From NCBI GenBank assembly GCA_964440915.1, contig CAYTTV010000004.1, forward strand, positions 27,694 through 91,693: 64,000 nucleotides of DNA. The letters run 5' to 3'. Below the pieces are notes generated by a model. That model had not been told where the DNA came from. It saw only the letters and a program-made list of their open reading frames with translations, and made no database searches. The stretch is from CAMPJM01 sp964440915. Its GTDB lineage: Bacteria; Bacteroidota; Bacteroidia; Cytophagales; Cyclobacteriaceae. The stretch's first letter is position 1. Every line of letters begins with the position of its first letter. Below, piece after piece: positions 49,379-57,386 of this stretch. Both the position numbers and the translations under genes were made by a program.

Positions 49379-50260
49379 TTAAGCTTTAGGATGGGCCAGG
49401 TCGAAAACAGCCTTTAATCTTTCCAGCGAGTTGTGAGTATAAACCTGTGTAGCAGCCAAACTTGAATGCCCGAGGAGTGCCTTAATAGCGTTTAGGTCGG
49501 CGCCCCTGTCGAGCAAATGTGTGGCATATGTATGCCTTAGCACATGTGGGCTTTTCTTATCAATCGATGGAATTAAATTAAGGTACTTGTTTACAATCCG
49601 GTATATAAACATTGGATAGCCGGGCCTTCCTTTATCTGTAACGATTAAAGGAAGGCCGCTGTTATGGCCAAATTCCATATTTTTCCTATTCAAGTAATTT
49701 TCAATGATTAATCCTAAATTTTTAGGAAATGGGATAATGCGTTCTTTGTTGCCCTTGCCGAGCACCTTTATTGTTCGTTCAAATCTATCGATGTCTCGCT
49801 CGTGCAGATGGAGGAGTTCCGAAAGCCGGATCCCTGTCCCATAAAACAATTCTAAAATTAGCCTGTCCCTCCATCCAGAAAAGTTGTCTTCAAATGGGTA
49901 CTCATCCAATAAAGCAGCCAAGTTCTCTTCTTGCACAAACACAGGAAGACCCTTACGCGTCTTAAGGGCGTTGAGTTTTTGAAAATGGTCAACATCTATC
50001 ACGCCCCTGTTCTTCAAGAACTTAAAATATGTACGGAGAGTAGCCAGTTTTCTATTGATAGACCGTGGCGTTATGCCCGTCTCCATCAAATGAATTATCC
50101 ATGCTCGAATATGCAGGAAATCTGCCTGAACTAAAGTTATGCCTGGGTCGGCTTCTGAAAGAAAAGAATTGAATTGCGCTAGATCGCTTTTGTAGGCCGT
50201 TAACGTATGTTTGCTAAAGCGTCTTTCGTAAGTAAGAAAATGAAAAAAAGAATCAACCAT
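49379..50260 (-). CDS. xerC: Tyrosine recombinase, XerC-like
   Basis: A 293-residue tyrosine recombinase. The N-terminal SAM-like DNA-binding domain is FLTYERRFSKHTLTAYKSDLAQFNSFL. The catalytic residues are in LFYGTGIRLSELLHL (first Arg), PHVLRHTYATHLLDRGADLNAIKALLGHSS (His-x-x-Arg and His) and TQVYTHNSLERLK (Tyr). It most likely resolves chromosome dimers with XerD at dif; no dif-like site was seen in the window. ATG 50260 is chosen; one nine codons upstream is possible but lies inside a hairpin. It is flanked by rpsU and hpf in the same direction, a conserved arrangement. Confidence 0.92.
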   Translation of the reverse strand: MVDSFFHFLTYERRFSKHTLTAYKSDLAQFNSFLSEADPGITLVQADFLHIRAWIIHLMETGITPRSINRKLATLRTYFKFLKNRGVIDVDHFQKLNALKTRKGLPVFVQEENLAALLDEYPFEDNFSGWRDRLILELFYGTGIRLSELLHLHERDIDRFERTIKVLGKGNKERIIPFPKNLGLIIENYLNRKNMEFGHNSGLPLIVTDKGRPGYPMFIYRIVNKYLNLIPSIDKKSPHVLRHTYATHLLDRGADLNAIKALLGHSSLAATQVYTHNSLERLKAVFDLAHPKA

Positions 50261-50296
50261 ATTAGTATTACAGTTAGATAGCTGCAATACTAATAT
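50259..50296 (-). promoter_or_regulatory. Hairpin covering the xerC start codon
   Basis: Inverted repeat ATATTAGTATTACAG (50259-50273) against CTGCAATACTAATAT (50282-50296), one mismatch in 15 pairs, 8-base loop. It lies between rpsU and xerC and its left arm reaches into the xerC ATG. It has no T-run. It may limit xerC translation or be an mRNA processing site. Confidence 0.6.
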
Positions 50297-50331
50297 AGGA
50301 ATTTATAAGCTAATGACTCGACTTAACTTAA

Positions 50332-50526
50332 TTAATAATTTTCTTGTGCGTACATTTTTTGCTTGTAGGCAGCGCGAATCCTTTGAGTCCTTTTTGTTAC
50401 GGAAGGTTTCTCAAAATAAGTTCTTGCTCTAAGTTCTTTTAGAACGCCTGTACGCTCAAATTTCTTTTTGAATCGCTTTAATGCTCTGTCAATTGACTCG
50501 TTTTCTTTTACGTTTACGATAATCAT
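50332..50526 (-). CDS. rpsU: 30S ribosomal protein S21
   Basis: A 64-residue S21: MIIVNVKENESIDRALKRFKKKFERTGVLKELRARTYFEKPSVTKRTQRIRAAYKQKMYAQENY. The SIDRALKRFKKKFERTGVL core and basic tail are typical for Bacteroidota. S21 sits near the anti-Shine-Dalgarno end of 16S rRNA. It is first in the rpsU-xerC-hpf unit, 71 bases before xerC. Confidence 0.95.
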   Translation of the reverse strand: MIIVNVKENESIDRALKRFKKKFERTGVLKELRARTYFEKPSVTKRTQRIRAAYKQKMYAQENY

Positions 50527-50690
50527 GTATTCTATATATTATAATAATAAGCTTTATTTGGGCTGCAAATATAGGATATGCTCAATTAAATTGCAAGCTT
50601 TTATCCAGTATCTTAAGTATAGCTATTTAACTGATCGGAAAAACAGCAGGAAAAATAAAGGACAAATCTATCGGATATAAAATTACTTAG

Positions 50691-50698
50691 TATCTTTG
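50691..50698 (+). promoter_or_regulatory. Candidate -7 element of the azurin-like gene
   Basis: TATCTTTG matches TAnnTTTG, 68 bases upstream of the ATG at 50767. No clear -33 TTG. Confidence 0.45.
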
Positions 50699-50766
50699 TG
50701 GGCGTTTAGTGAAACAAACTCATTATGAGTTATGTAATATTCTAATCACTCAATAAATAAAACACT

Positions 50767-51273
50767 ATGAAAAAATTGAATTATTTTCTCCTTGTCGGAC
50801 TAGTTTTATTCTTTGCTGCCTGTTCGGGTGGCGGTAATAAAGAAGGACAAACAGAAAGCGATACCGACACGCAAACAGAAGCTCCTAAAGAGCAACAAAT
50901 TGTCGAGCTCACGATTAAATCGGTAGGCAATACGATGCAAGAGATGCGTTTCGACCACGAGAACATTACCGTGCCTGCTGGAGCAAAAGTAAAGATCACC
51001 TTGATCAATGAAGGAACGGACCCTACCATGATCCATAACATCGTTTTCGTACAGGAAGGCACTATGGAGGTAACAGCACGAGCAGCCATCGCTGCAGGAC
51101 CAGACAAGGAATTCGTTCCCAACAGCCCTACAGTGATTGCAGCTTCTCCATTGGCACAGCCTGGTGAAACTGTATCTTTTGAATTTGATGCCCCCGAGGC
51201 GGGTACTTATGAGTTCTTTTGCTCATATCCAGGCCACTGGCAGCAAATGAATGGAAAATTTATTGTAGAGTAA
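50767..51273 (+). CDS. Azurin-like cupredoxin lipoprotein
   Basis: A 168-residue lipoprotein: lipobox FAAC with Cys19, an acidic low-complexity linker (GGGNKEGQTESDTDTQTE), then a blue-copper domain. The type 1 copper ligands are His90 (TMIHNIVF), Cys152, His157 and Met161 (FFCSYPGHWQQM), spaced exactly as in azurin. The protein should carry single electrons at the outer face of a membrane, perhaps to a cytochrome oxidase or a cytochrome c such as the diheme protein encoded at 25935. Single gene with its own promoter-like site and a perfect terminator. Confidence 0.92.
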   Translation: MKKLNYFLLVGLVLFFAACSGGGNKEGQTESDTDTQTEAPKEQQIVELTIKSVGNTMQEMRFDHENITVPAGAKVKITLINEGTDPTMIHNIVFVQEGTMEVTARAAIAAGPDKEFVPNSPTVIAASPLAQPGETVSFEFDAPEAGTYEFFCSYPGHWQQMNGKFIVE

Positions 51274-51292
51274 TCACTTGCCCTATAAAATG

Positions 51293-51335
51293 AAAGATGG
51301 CAACGCTTATGATACTTATAAGCGTTGCCATCTTT
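51293..51335. terminator. Bidirectional terminator after the azurin-like gene
   Basis: Perfect 18-bp stem AAAGATGGCAACGCTTAT / ATAAGCGTTGCCATCTTT with a 7-base loop, between convergent genes ending at 51273 and 51361. Confidence 0.93.
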
Positions 51336-51360
51336 TTACTTTAATAAGTCACTCACTAAT

Positions 51361-52241
51361 TTAGACGGTCCATTCTCCAGAATCAGATAACACTCCGGCA
51401 TCGTATTGTTTCCACCAACCGTTACCAATTTTATCCCAACCCATTTCCTCGGTCATGATACTATCTTCAAAGAACTTAATACTTCCTGAAAAATCTTTGT
51501 AGGATATTATCTCATATTTAAAGTTTTCGGTAATAAAGTTTAGGTGATAGCTTTCGTCGGCCTTGATTTCCCAAGTCCATTGCATGGCTACGCCTATATC
51601 TCCGAACCACTTCAAAGTCCCCTTCTTGCCATCCTTGTTTTGGGTCACTTCGTACCATTTTAAGTAATCTTTATCTCCTTCCCTTAAGAATATTTCAAAG
51701 GTCTGCTGACCTCCTTGTTCTGAATATTGATACGCTATCGCAGAACCACCATACTCCCACTCCCAAACTGTATAACCACTAGCTGCCATCTTTGCATTTG
51801 CCGCAATAATAGGTTGATCTCTTTTGACTGCGCCTTCTGGCACCTCAAAATATTGCGAATGAGCAGTAAATAAGGTAGAAAGGGTCAGGTAAATATTAGC
51901 CTGCATGGCATGTGGATCTTCAGATGCTTGCATGGCTTCTGGCACTGTTATAGGTCTTGCGTCTTCAGCAAACAATCCGACTTTATTGCCGCTTGGTGCA
52001 GCGGGCCCTGGCTCATCATCTTTCGAACAGGCTGNNNNNNNNNNNNNNNNNNNNNNNNNNNNNNNNNNNNNNNNNNNNNNNNNNNNNNNNNNNNNNNNNN
52101 NNNNNNNNNNNNNNNNNNNNNNNNNNNNNNNNNNACTTTATTGCCGCTTGGTGCAGCGGGCCCTGGCTCATCATCTTTCGAACAGGCTGAAAATAGCACG
52201 AGCATTCCAAGTAGGTATAGGGTAAATTTTAATGTTTTCAT
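51361..52241 (-). CDS. Lipoprotein interrupted by a false assembly gap
   Basis: The gene runs leftward from ATG 52241 (MKTLKFTLYLLGMLVLFSACSKDDEP), through a 100-N gap, to a stop at 51361. Cys20 of FSAC is the lipid site, followed by the surface-export type SKDDEP. The 55 bases on either side of the Ns are identical; if one copy and the Ns are removed the frame is continuous (107 + 619 bases = 242 codons) and reads SGNKVGLFAEDARPITVPEAM across the join, giving 241 residues. The C-terminal part (GYTVWEWEYGGSAIAYQYSEQGGQQTFEIFLREGDKDYLKWYEV) is beta-rich and unassigned. The beta-barrel gene lies 50 bases upstream in the same direction. Confidence 0.82.
52035..52134. other. False scaffold gap (100 N) with 55-bp duplicated flanks
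   Basis: Bases 51980-52034 and 52135-52189 are the same 55-base sequence. Both this gap and the one at 11751 have an overlap of exactly 55, which points to contigs sharing a 55-base k-mer that were scaffolded without merging. Confidence 0.92.
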
Positions 52242-52291
52242 AATGATTATGTTTTTAAAGAGTAATATATAGGGAAACGATTAAAAAATTA

Positions 52292-52831
52292 TTAGAAATT
52301 CAATGGGAAACGCACACCTGCCATAATAACTAGCTGATCGAAACTGTCTATGATGGTATAGTTAAGCTGTCCAAAGGGCTTGATTGGAGCATCAATATCA
52401 AACTCAACACCACCACCTAAATTAAGCCCTACTTTAGTAGTAGTCTTGTTTTTGGTCTCAAAGGAACCTCCAAACCAACCCCCCGTCCAGTCAGCTACAG
52501 GGAAAGTGATAAATGAAAAATTCAAACCTGCTAAAGCATAGGGTTTAATGTTCCCTCCGATGTCAAAATAATAATGGCCATTAAGATCTACCTCAAACCA
52601 TTTTAGCTTAAAATCAGCCAAATATGCTTTAGGGATCCAATATATTAAACTTGGTGCTAAGGCAATCTCTTCTGTGATCATGTAAGTACCATTCAAGTTA
52701 ATGCCCACACTTTCTATTTCTGTACCGAAAGCAAGTCCTCCTCCCACGGCTGCCTGCCCTTGTACTTTTGAAGTCATAAAAATAAGCCCTAAAGCTACTG
52801 TCAACAATAAGGATTTCTTTGTTAGTTTCAT
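52292..52831 (-). CDS. Small outer-membrane beta-barrel protein
   Basis: A 179-residue protein with signal peptide (ending SKVQGQA) and alternating beta strands: GGGLAFGTEIESVGINLNGTYMITEEIALAPSLIYWIP, WFEVDLNGHYYFDIGGNIKPYALAGLNFSF, and a C-terminal strand QLVIMAGVRFPLNF ending in Phe, as outer-membrane barrels usually do. It resembles the OmpX/porin-type eight-stranded barrels of Bacteroidota. It is upstream of the lipoprotein gene and 92 bases downstream of the LytTR regulator, all leftward. Confidence 0.8.
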   Translation of the reverse strand: MKLTKKSLLLTVALGLIFMTSKVQGQAAVGGGLAFGTEIESVGINLNGTYMITEEIALAPSLIYWIPKAYLADFKLKWFEVDLNGHYYFDIGGNIKPYALAGLNFSFITFPVADWTGGWFGGSFETKNKTTTKVGLNLGGGVEFDIDAPIKPFGQLNYTIIDSFDQLVIMAGVRFPLNF

Positions 52832-52923
52832 TATACTTTTTCTTTAAAAATTAGATCAAGCAAAGAAACGTCTTATTGAGGTATTGTAAAAGTCGGAATG
52901 AGCGAACGGTTGACTATGGGTGA

Positions 52924-53643
52924 TTAGGTGTGAGGATGAATTAGTTTAAGGAGTTTCTCTCGGTTGATGCGGGAAACAGGCAAAGTCACGTTGTTACCCA
53001 TGCAGACAATTCCGCCATCTACTTTCAGATATCGCTTCAGATGAGAGAGGTTCACGATATAGGATTTATGAATTCTTATAAACTGGTCTTCGGGTAAAAG
53101 TTCTCCGAAATGTTTTAAAGTTTTGCTGGCTACAATTTTTTCATTTGTGGTGAGAAAAATCTCCGTATAGTTACCACTTGACCGACAGTACAGTATATCT
53201 GCGTGCGAGATAAGCTGGATACCATCCGCATATGGCACAGGCAACTTACTCTTTAAGGTTATATTTTCTGGGCGCGAAAAGGTTTTATAGACACGATCCA
53301 ATGCTTCTTGCAGTTCATCAGCCTGGATGGGTTTTAGGAGATAGGCTTCTGCTTTCAGTCCGACAGCTTTAATAGCATATTCACTGTGGGCAGTAGTAAA
53401 GATCACTTTTGTAGGAGTGCCATCAATTAAGTCCAATACATCAAATCCGTTTAGTCTGGGCATCTCTATATCCAAAAACAACAAATCTGGTCTTGTTTTG
53501 GCGACCTGTTTCATGCCCTCCAAACTATCCTTCGCAGTAAAAATAATATCTATTTTATCTCCGTGCCACTCCCTTAGGTCATAGGCCAAGGTTTCGATGC
53601 AATGTATCTCGTCATCAATAATGGCCGCTTTCAACTTCATCAT
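52924..53643 (-). CDS. LytTR-type response regulator
   Basis: A 239-residue regulator. The receiver domain has the acidic pocket KAAIIDDEIHC and phosphoacceptor Asp58 in LLFLDIEMPRLNGFDVL, with VIFTTAHSEYAIKAVGLKAEAYLLKPI containing the conserved Lys. The C-terminal LytTR DNA-binding domain is LISHADILYCRSSGNYTEIFLTTNEKIVASKTLKHFGELLPEDQFIRIHKSYIVNLSHLKRY. It would be phosphorylated by a LytS-type kinase. No kinase gene is adjacent; the TPR-LytS kinase at 23367 is a candidate partner. A second ATG at codon 2 is equally possible. Confidence 0.93.
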   Translation of the reverse strand: MMKLKAAIIDDEIHCIETLAYDLREWHGDKIDIIFTAKDSLEGMKQVAKTRPDLLFLDIEMPRLNGFDVLDLIDGTPTKVIFTTAHSEYAIKAVGLKAEAYLLKPIQADELQEALDRVYKTFSRPENITLKSKLPVPYADGIQLISHADILYCRSSGNYTEIFLTTNEKIVASKTLKHFGELLPEDQFIRIHKSYIVNLSHLKRYLKVDGGIVCMGNNVTLPVSRINREKLLKLIHPHT

Positions 53644-53756
53644 ATGCTAAAGATAATCATTTTTGTATGAAGCAGACAATATCGTCCTTACCTCTGGCTC
53701 AAAATTTTCTGCAGTAGAAAGGATTCAAAACTCATATGAAATCCCAGGGCTAGAAG

Positions 53757-54896
53757 CTATCTTAAAATTTCCCTTGATATCACCAACTTCTGTATTTCGG
53801 AAGTACCTTCTCCTATCGTACACAACTTGGCGTCACGATAAAACTTTTCTACTGGATAATCTTTCACATAGCCATATCCTCCAAAAATCTGCACGGCTTC
53901 AGTAGCTAGTTTTACCGCTGTTTCAGAGGCATAATATTTAGCCATTGCAGCGGCTTTGGTTACTTCTTTGCCTGCATTCTTCAATGATGCTGCATTAAGG
54001 GTAAGCATATTGGCCGCCTCAAGACTTGTGGCCATGTCGGCTAGTTTAAAGGCAATCCCTTGAAAATGGGCTATTGGTTGGTTAAACTGATGACGTTCTT
54101 TTGAATAAGCTATAGCGGCTTCTAAGGCTCCTTCCGCTATGCCCAAACTTAAGGCGGCAATGGAGATTCTTCCGCCCTCCAACACCTTCATGGCTTGGCT
54201 AAATCCCTCTCCTACCTTCCCCAATAAATTTCCTTCTGGCACAATACAATTTTCCAGAATCACTGAAGTTGTCTCAGAAGATCGCATGCCCAATTTATCC
54301 TCTTTCTTCCCTGCATAAAATCCCTCCGTACCCGTTTCTACTACAAAGGCGGACTTATCATGAGGCTCTCCTGAGCTTCCCGTCCTTGCCATTATTACCG
54401 CTAGCTTTCCAGATTTTCCATGTGTAATAAAGTTTTTTGTACCATTTATGACCCAGTTTTCTCCTTCTTTCTTCGCAGTGGTGCGCATATTTCCTGCGTC
54501 AGAACCAGTATTAGGCTCTGTGAGTGCCCAAGCCCCTATCCATTCTCCACTTGCCAATTTCGGCAGCCACTTCATTTTCTGGCTTTCGTTGCCAAACTGA
54601 AGGATATGGCCTGTACACAGGGAATTATGAGCAGCCAAAGACAGCCCAATCCCTCCATCTATCTTAGCGATTTCTTTAATGATTGTAACATACTCATGAT
54701 AACCCATCCCTGCACCTCCATATTGCTGAGGAACCAATATACCCATAAAACCCAAAGCGCCGAGTTTTTCAAACAACGGCAAAGGAAAATATTGTTCTTC
54801 ATCCCATTTGCGCATGAAAGGCTTGATTTCTCTTTCCCCCAAATCCTTGATAGCTTGCGTAATTATTCTTTTATTTTCGATAGAAGTGGAATCCAT
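53757..54896 (-). CDS. Acyl-CoA dehydrogenase, short form
   Basis: A 379-residue flavin acyl-CoA dehydrogenase of the standard length. FAD and substrate segments are WALTEPNTGSDAGNMRTTAKKEGENWVINGTKNFITHG. The catalytic Glu lies in CTIGEGTSEIQKLVISREIL near the C-terminus, and the helix with QIFGGYGYVKDYPVEKFYRDAK is intact. It probably acts on short or branched acyl-CoA, in contrast to the 599-residue FadE at 13856. ATG 54896 (MDSTSIENKR) gives the usual N-terminus; a longer start at 54953 adds 19 unmatched residues. Single gene, divergent from ugd. Confidence 0.92.
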   Translation of the reverse strand: MDSTSIENKRIITQAIKDLGEREIKPFMRKWDEEQYFPLPLFEKLGALGFMGILVPQQYGGAGMGYHEYVTIIKEIAKIDGGIGLSLAAHNSLCTGHILQFGNESQKMKWLPKLASGEWIGAWALTEPNTGSDAGNMRTTAKKEGENWVINGTKNFITHGKSGKLAVIMARTGSSGEPHDKSAFVVETGTEGFYAGKKEDKLGMRSSETTSVILENCIVPEGNLLGKVGEGFSQAMKVLEGGRISIAALSLGIAEGALEAAIAYSKERHQFNQPIAHFQGIAFKLADMATSLEAANMLTLNAASLKNAGKEVTKAAAMAKYYASETAVKLATEAVQIFGGYGYVKDYPVEKFYRDAKLCTIGEGTSEIQKLVISREILR

Positions 54897-55058
54897 AGTC
54901 AACCTTGGTTTATGAAACATGTTAGGATGCTCAGAACCTATTTGTGGTAACACATTAGTAGTTTTTTATAAAACCTTATTATTTGGAAATAGTTACCAAG
55001 GCTTGATTTCTTTAATCAAAAAATAAATAAAATATTAAATTTCCATAAAAAATTAGTA

Positions 55059-55084
55059 AAATTTCATTTTGAAATTTATTTTTG
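55059..55084 (+). promoter_or_regulatory. ugd promoter with palindrome
   Basis: TATTTTTG (55077-55084) matches TAnnTTTG, 34 bases before the ugd ATG. The inverted repeat AAATTTCA (55059-55066) against TGAAATTT (55070-55077) abuts the -7 element, an arrangement like that before metK. Confidence 0.5.
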
Positions 55085-55117
55085 TGCGTTTCTTATTTTT
55101 AACTCTAAATTAATTCT

Positions 55118-56434
55118 ATGAAAATAGCAGTAGTAGGAACAGGCTATGTAGGCCTTGTGACAGGAACTTGTTTTTCAGAAACCGGCAATCACGTCACCTG
55201 TGTCGATATCGATCAGCAAAAGGTAGAAAAACTAAAAAATGGCATCATGCCGATTTATGAGCCTGGCTTAGAGGTTTTATTTGAAAGAAATACCAAGCAA
55301 GGGCGCTTAAACTTTACCACCAATTTAAAAGAAGGCATAGAAGGAGCTAAGGTGATATTTCTAGCATTGCCAACACCTCCAGGTGAAGACGGTTCTGCTG
55401 ATTTGAAATACATACTGAAAGTGGCAGAGGATTTGGGCCCATTATTAAAAGAATACACCATCATCATAGACAAAAGCACTGTGCCTGTAGGCACTGCTGA
55501 TAAAGTAAGAAATAAGATAGCAGCCAATGCTAAAGTAGATTTTGATGTAGTTTCCAACCCAGAATTCTTACGTGAAGGAGTAGCCGTAGACGACTTTATG
55601 AAGCCCGATCGAGTGGTGATAGGAAGTTCTTCTGAAAGGGCCAACAAGGTAATGGAAACTTTATATGCTCCTCTGGTAAGACAAGGAAATCCTATTATCT
55701 TTATGGACGAGCGTTCGGCAGAGTTAACAAAATATGCAGCTAACTCATTCCTAGCTACTAAAATCACATTTATGAATGAGATTGCCAATCTTTGTGAGAA
55801 GCTAGGGGCAGATGTAGATGCCGTTCGAAAAGGCATAGGAACGGATAGTAGAATCGGAAAACGTTTCTTATTTGCAGGAATTGGTTATGGAGGAAGCTGT
55901 TTCCCGAAAGATGTGCAAGCTTTGGCGAGATCTGCTGATGATGTGGATTATGATTTCAAGATCTTGGATGCTGTAATGGAAATTAATCAATCTCAAAAGG
56001 TAAAACTTATCCCTAAAATCCAACAGTTCTTCAACAACGACCTTCAAGGAAAAACAATAGCCATTTGGGGGCTTGCATTTAAACCTTATACGGATGATAT
56101 TCGGGAAGCCCCTTCATTGGTAAATATCAGGGAGCTAATGAAGCTTGGCGCCAAAATAAAGGCATATGACCCTGAAGCTATGGAAAACGTCAAGAATTTA
56201 ATAGGTGACGAGATTCAATTATGCAAGGACGAGTATGATGCTATAGAAGGTGCTGATGCTTTATTGATCATGACAGAATGGCCCATTTTTAGGACACCTG
56301 ATTTTGAAAGATTGACCAATAGTCTAAAGAATAAAGTAATCTTTGATGGGAGAAACTTGTATGAGCCCAACCAAATGGAAGAATTAGGTTTTAAATATTA
56401 TAGCATCGGTAGAAGAAACATAAACAATGACTAA
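55118..56434 (+). CDS. ugd: UDP-glucose 6-dehydrogenase
   Basis: A 438-residue enzyme oxidising UDP-glucose to UDP-glucuronate with two NAD. NAD-binding loop MKIAVVGTGYVGLVTGTCFSETGN at the N-terminus; catalytic Cys in GIGYGGSCFPKDVQAL (about residue 258); C-terminal UDP-binding domain with IAIWGLAFKPYTDDIREAPSLVN. It is the first gene of a five-gene nucleotide-sugar operon: its stop overlaps the next start by 8 bases, so translation is probably coupled. A TAnnTTTG promoter with an adjoining palindrome is seen just upstream. Confidence 0.96.
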   Translation: MKIAVVGTGYVGLVTGTCFSETGNHVTCVDIDQQKVEKLKNGIMPIYEPGLEVLFERNTKQGRLNFTTNLKEGIEGAKVIFLALPTPPGEDGSADLKYILKVAEDLGPLLKEYTIIIDKSTVPVGTADKVRNKIAANAKVDFDVVSNPEFLREGVAVDDFMKPDRVVIGSSSERANKVMETLYAPLVRQGNPIIFMDERSAELTKYAANSFLATKITFMNEIANLCEKLGADVDAVRKGIGTDSRIGKRFLFAGIGYGGSCFPKDVQALARSADDVDYDFKILDAVMEINQSQKVKLIPKIQQFFNNDLQGKTIAIWGLAFKPYTDDIREAPSLVNIRELMKLGAKIKAYDPEAMENVKNLIGDEIQLCKDEYDAIEGADALLIMTEWPIFRTPDFERLTNSLKNKVIFDGRNLYEPNQMEELGFKYYSIGRRNINND

Positions 56435-57386
56435 AAAGAAAGTATTGGTAACGGGGGGAGCAGGTTTTCTTGGCTCCCACCTTTGCGACAGAATGCTTGC
56501 CGAAGGGTATAAGGTTATCGCAATGGATAACTTAATCACCGGATCGCTCGAGAACATCGAGCACCTTATGGGCAACCAAGATTTTGAATTTTACCATAGC
56601 GATGTTTCAAAGTTCGTTCACATCCCAGGTGAGTTAGATTACATCTTTCATTTTGCTTCTCCAGCCAGTCCTATCGATTATCTGAAAATGCCCATCCAAA
56701 CACTCAAGGTTGGCTCTCTCGGCACTCATAATCTTTTGGGACTAGCAAAAGACAAAAAAGCTCGCATAATGGTAGCGTCAACTTCAGAAGTATATGGCGA
56801 CCCGCTTGTCCATCCACAAAACGAGGATTATTGGGGAAACGTCAATCCTATTGGCCCTAGAGGCGTGTACGATGAAGCAAAGCGGTTTCAAGAAGCGATC
56901 ACCATGGCTTACCATACTTACCATGGCGTGGAAACCCGAATGGTAAGAATCTTTAATACCTATGGCCCAAGAATGCGACTGAACGATGGCAGAGCCTTGC
57001 CAGCCTTTGTCGGGCAAGCTTTAAGAGGTGAAGATATTACGGTTTTTGGAGATGGCTCACAAACCAGGTCCTTCTGCTATGTCGACGACCTCATAGAAGG
57101 TATCTATCGTCTTATGATGAGCGATTATGTTTACCCTGTCAACATAGGAAATCCTGACGAAATAACCATAAAGGAATTTGCAGAAGAAATCATCAGGCTT
57201 ACGGGAACCGATCAAAAGATCGTTTACAAGCCCCTTCCAAAAGACGATCCAAAACAAAGGAGGCCAGATATCACAAGAGCAAAGGATATCTTGGGGTGGT
57301 CGCCTAAGTATTCCAGGTCAGAGGGCCTAAAACCAACGTTAGAATATTTTCATCAGAAAGTGCAGGGAGAAAAAAATAATGGTTGA
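56427..57386 (+). CDS. UDP-glucuronate decarboxylase (UDP-xylose synthase type)
   Basis: A 319-residue extended SDR enzyme. NAD loop VTGGAGFLGSHLCDRML; the first sequence after it, DNLITGSLENIEHLMGNQDFEF, and HFASPASPIDYLKMPIQTLKVGSLGTHN are those of UDP-glucuronate decarboxylases. The active-site triad includes STSEVYGDP and YDEAKRF (Tyr-x3-Lys). It would turn the ugd product UDP-glucuronate into UDP-xylose, which fits its place directly after ugd. It overlaps ugd by 8 bases and galE by 8 bases. Confidence 0.93.
   Translation: MTKKKVLVTGGAGFLGSHLCDRMLAEGYKVIAMDNLITGSLENIEHLMGNQDFEFYHSDVSKFVHIPGELDYIFHFASPASPIDYLKMPIQTLKVGSLGTHNLLGLAKDKKARIMVASTSEVYGDPLVHPQNEDYWGNVNPIGPRGVYDEAKRFQEAITMAYHTYHGVETRMVRIFNTYGPRMRLNDGRALPAFVGQALRGEDITVFGDGSQTRSFCYVDDLIEGIYRLMMSDYVYPVNIGNPDEITIKEFAEEIIRLTGTDQKIVYKPLPKDDPKQRRPDITRAKDILGWSPKYSRSEGLKPTLEYFHQKVQGEKNNG

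Noticed and set aside
49379..50260. Integrase marking a mobile island
   Set aside because: The tyrosine recombinase is within the conserved rpsU-xerC-hpf set, with no tRNA attachment site or phage genes around it.
51905..52272. Rightward frames crossing the N gap at 52035
   Set aside because: They are antisense to the lipoprotein gene and depend on the gap; the leftward frame has the signal peptide and continuous codons once the duplicate 55 bp is removed.
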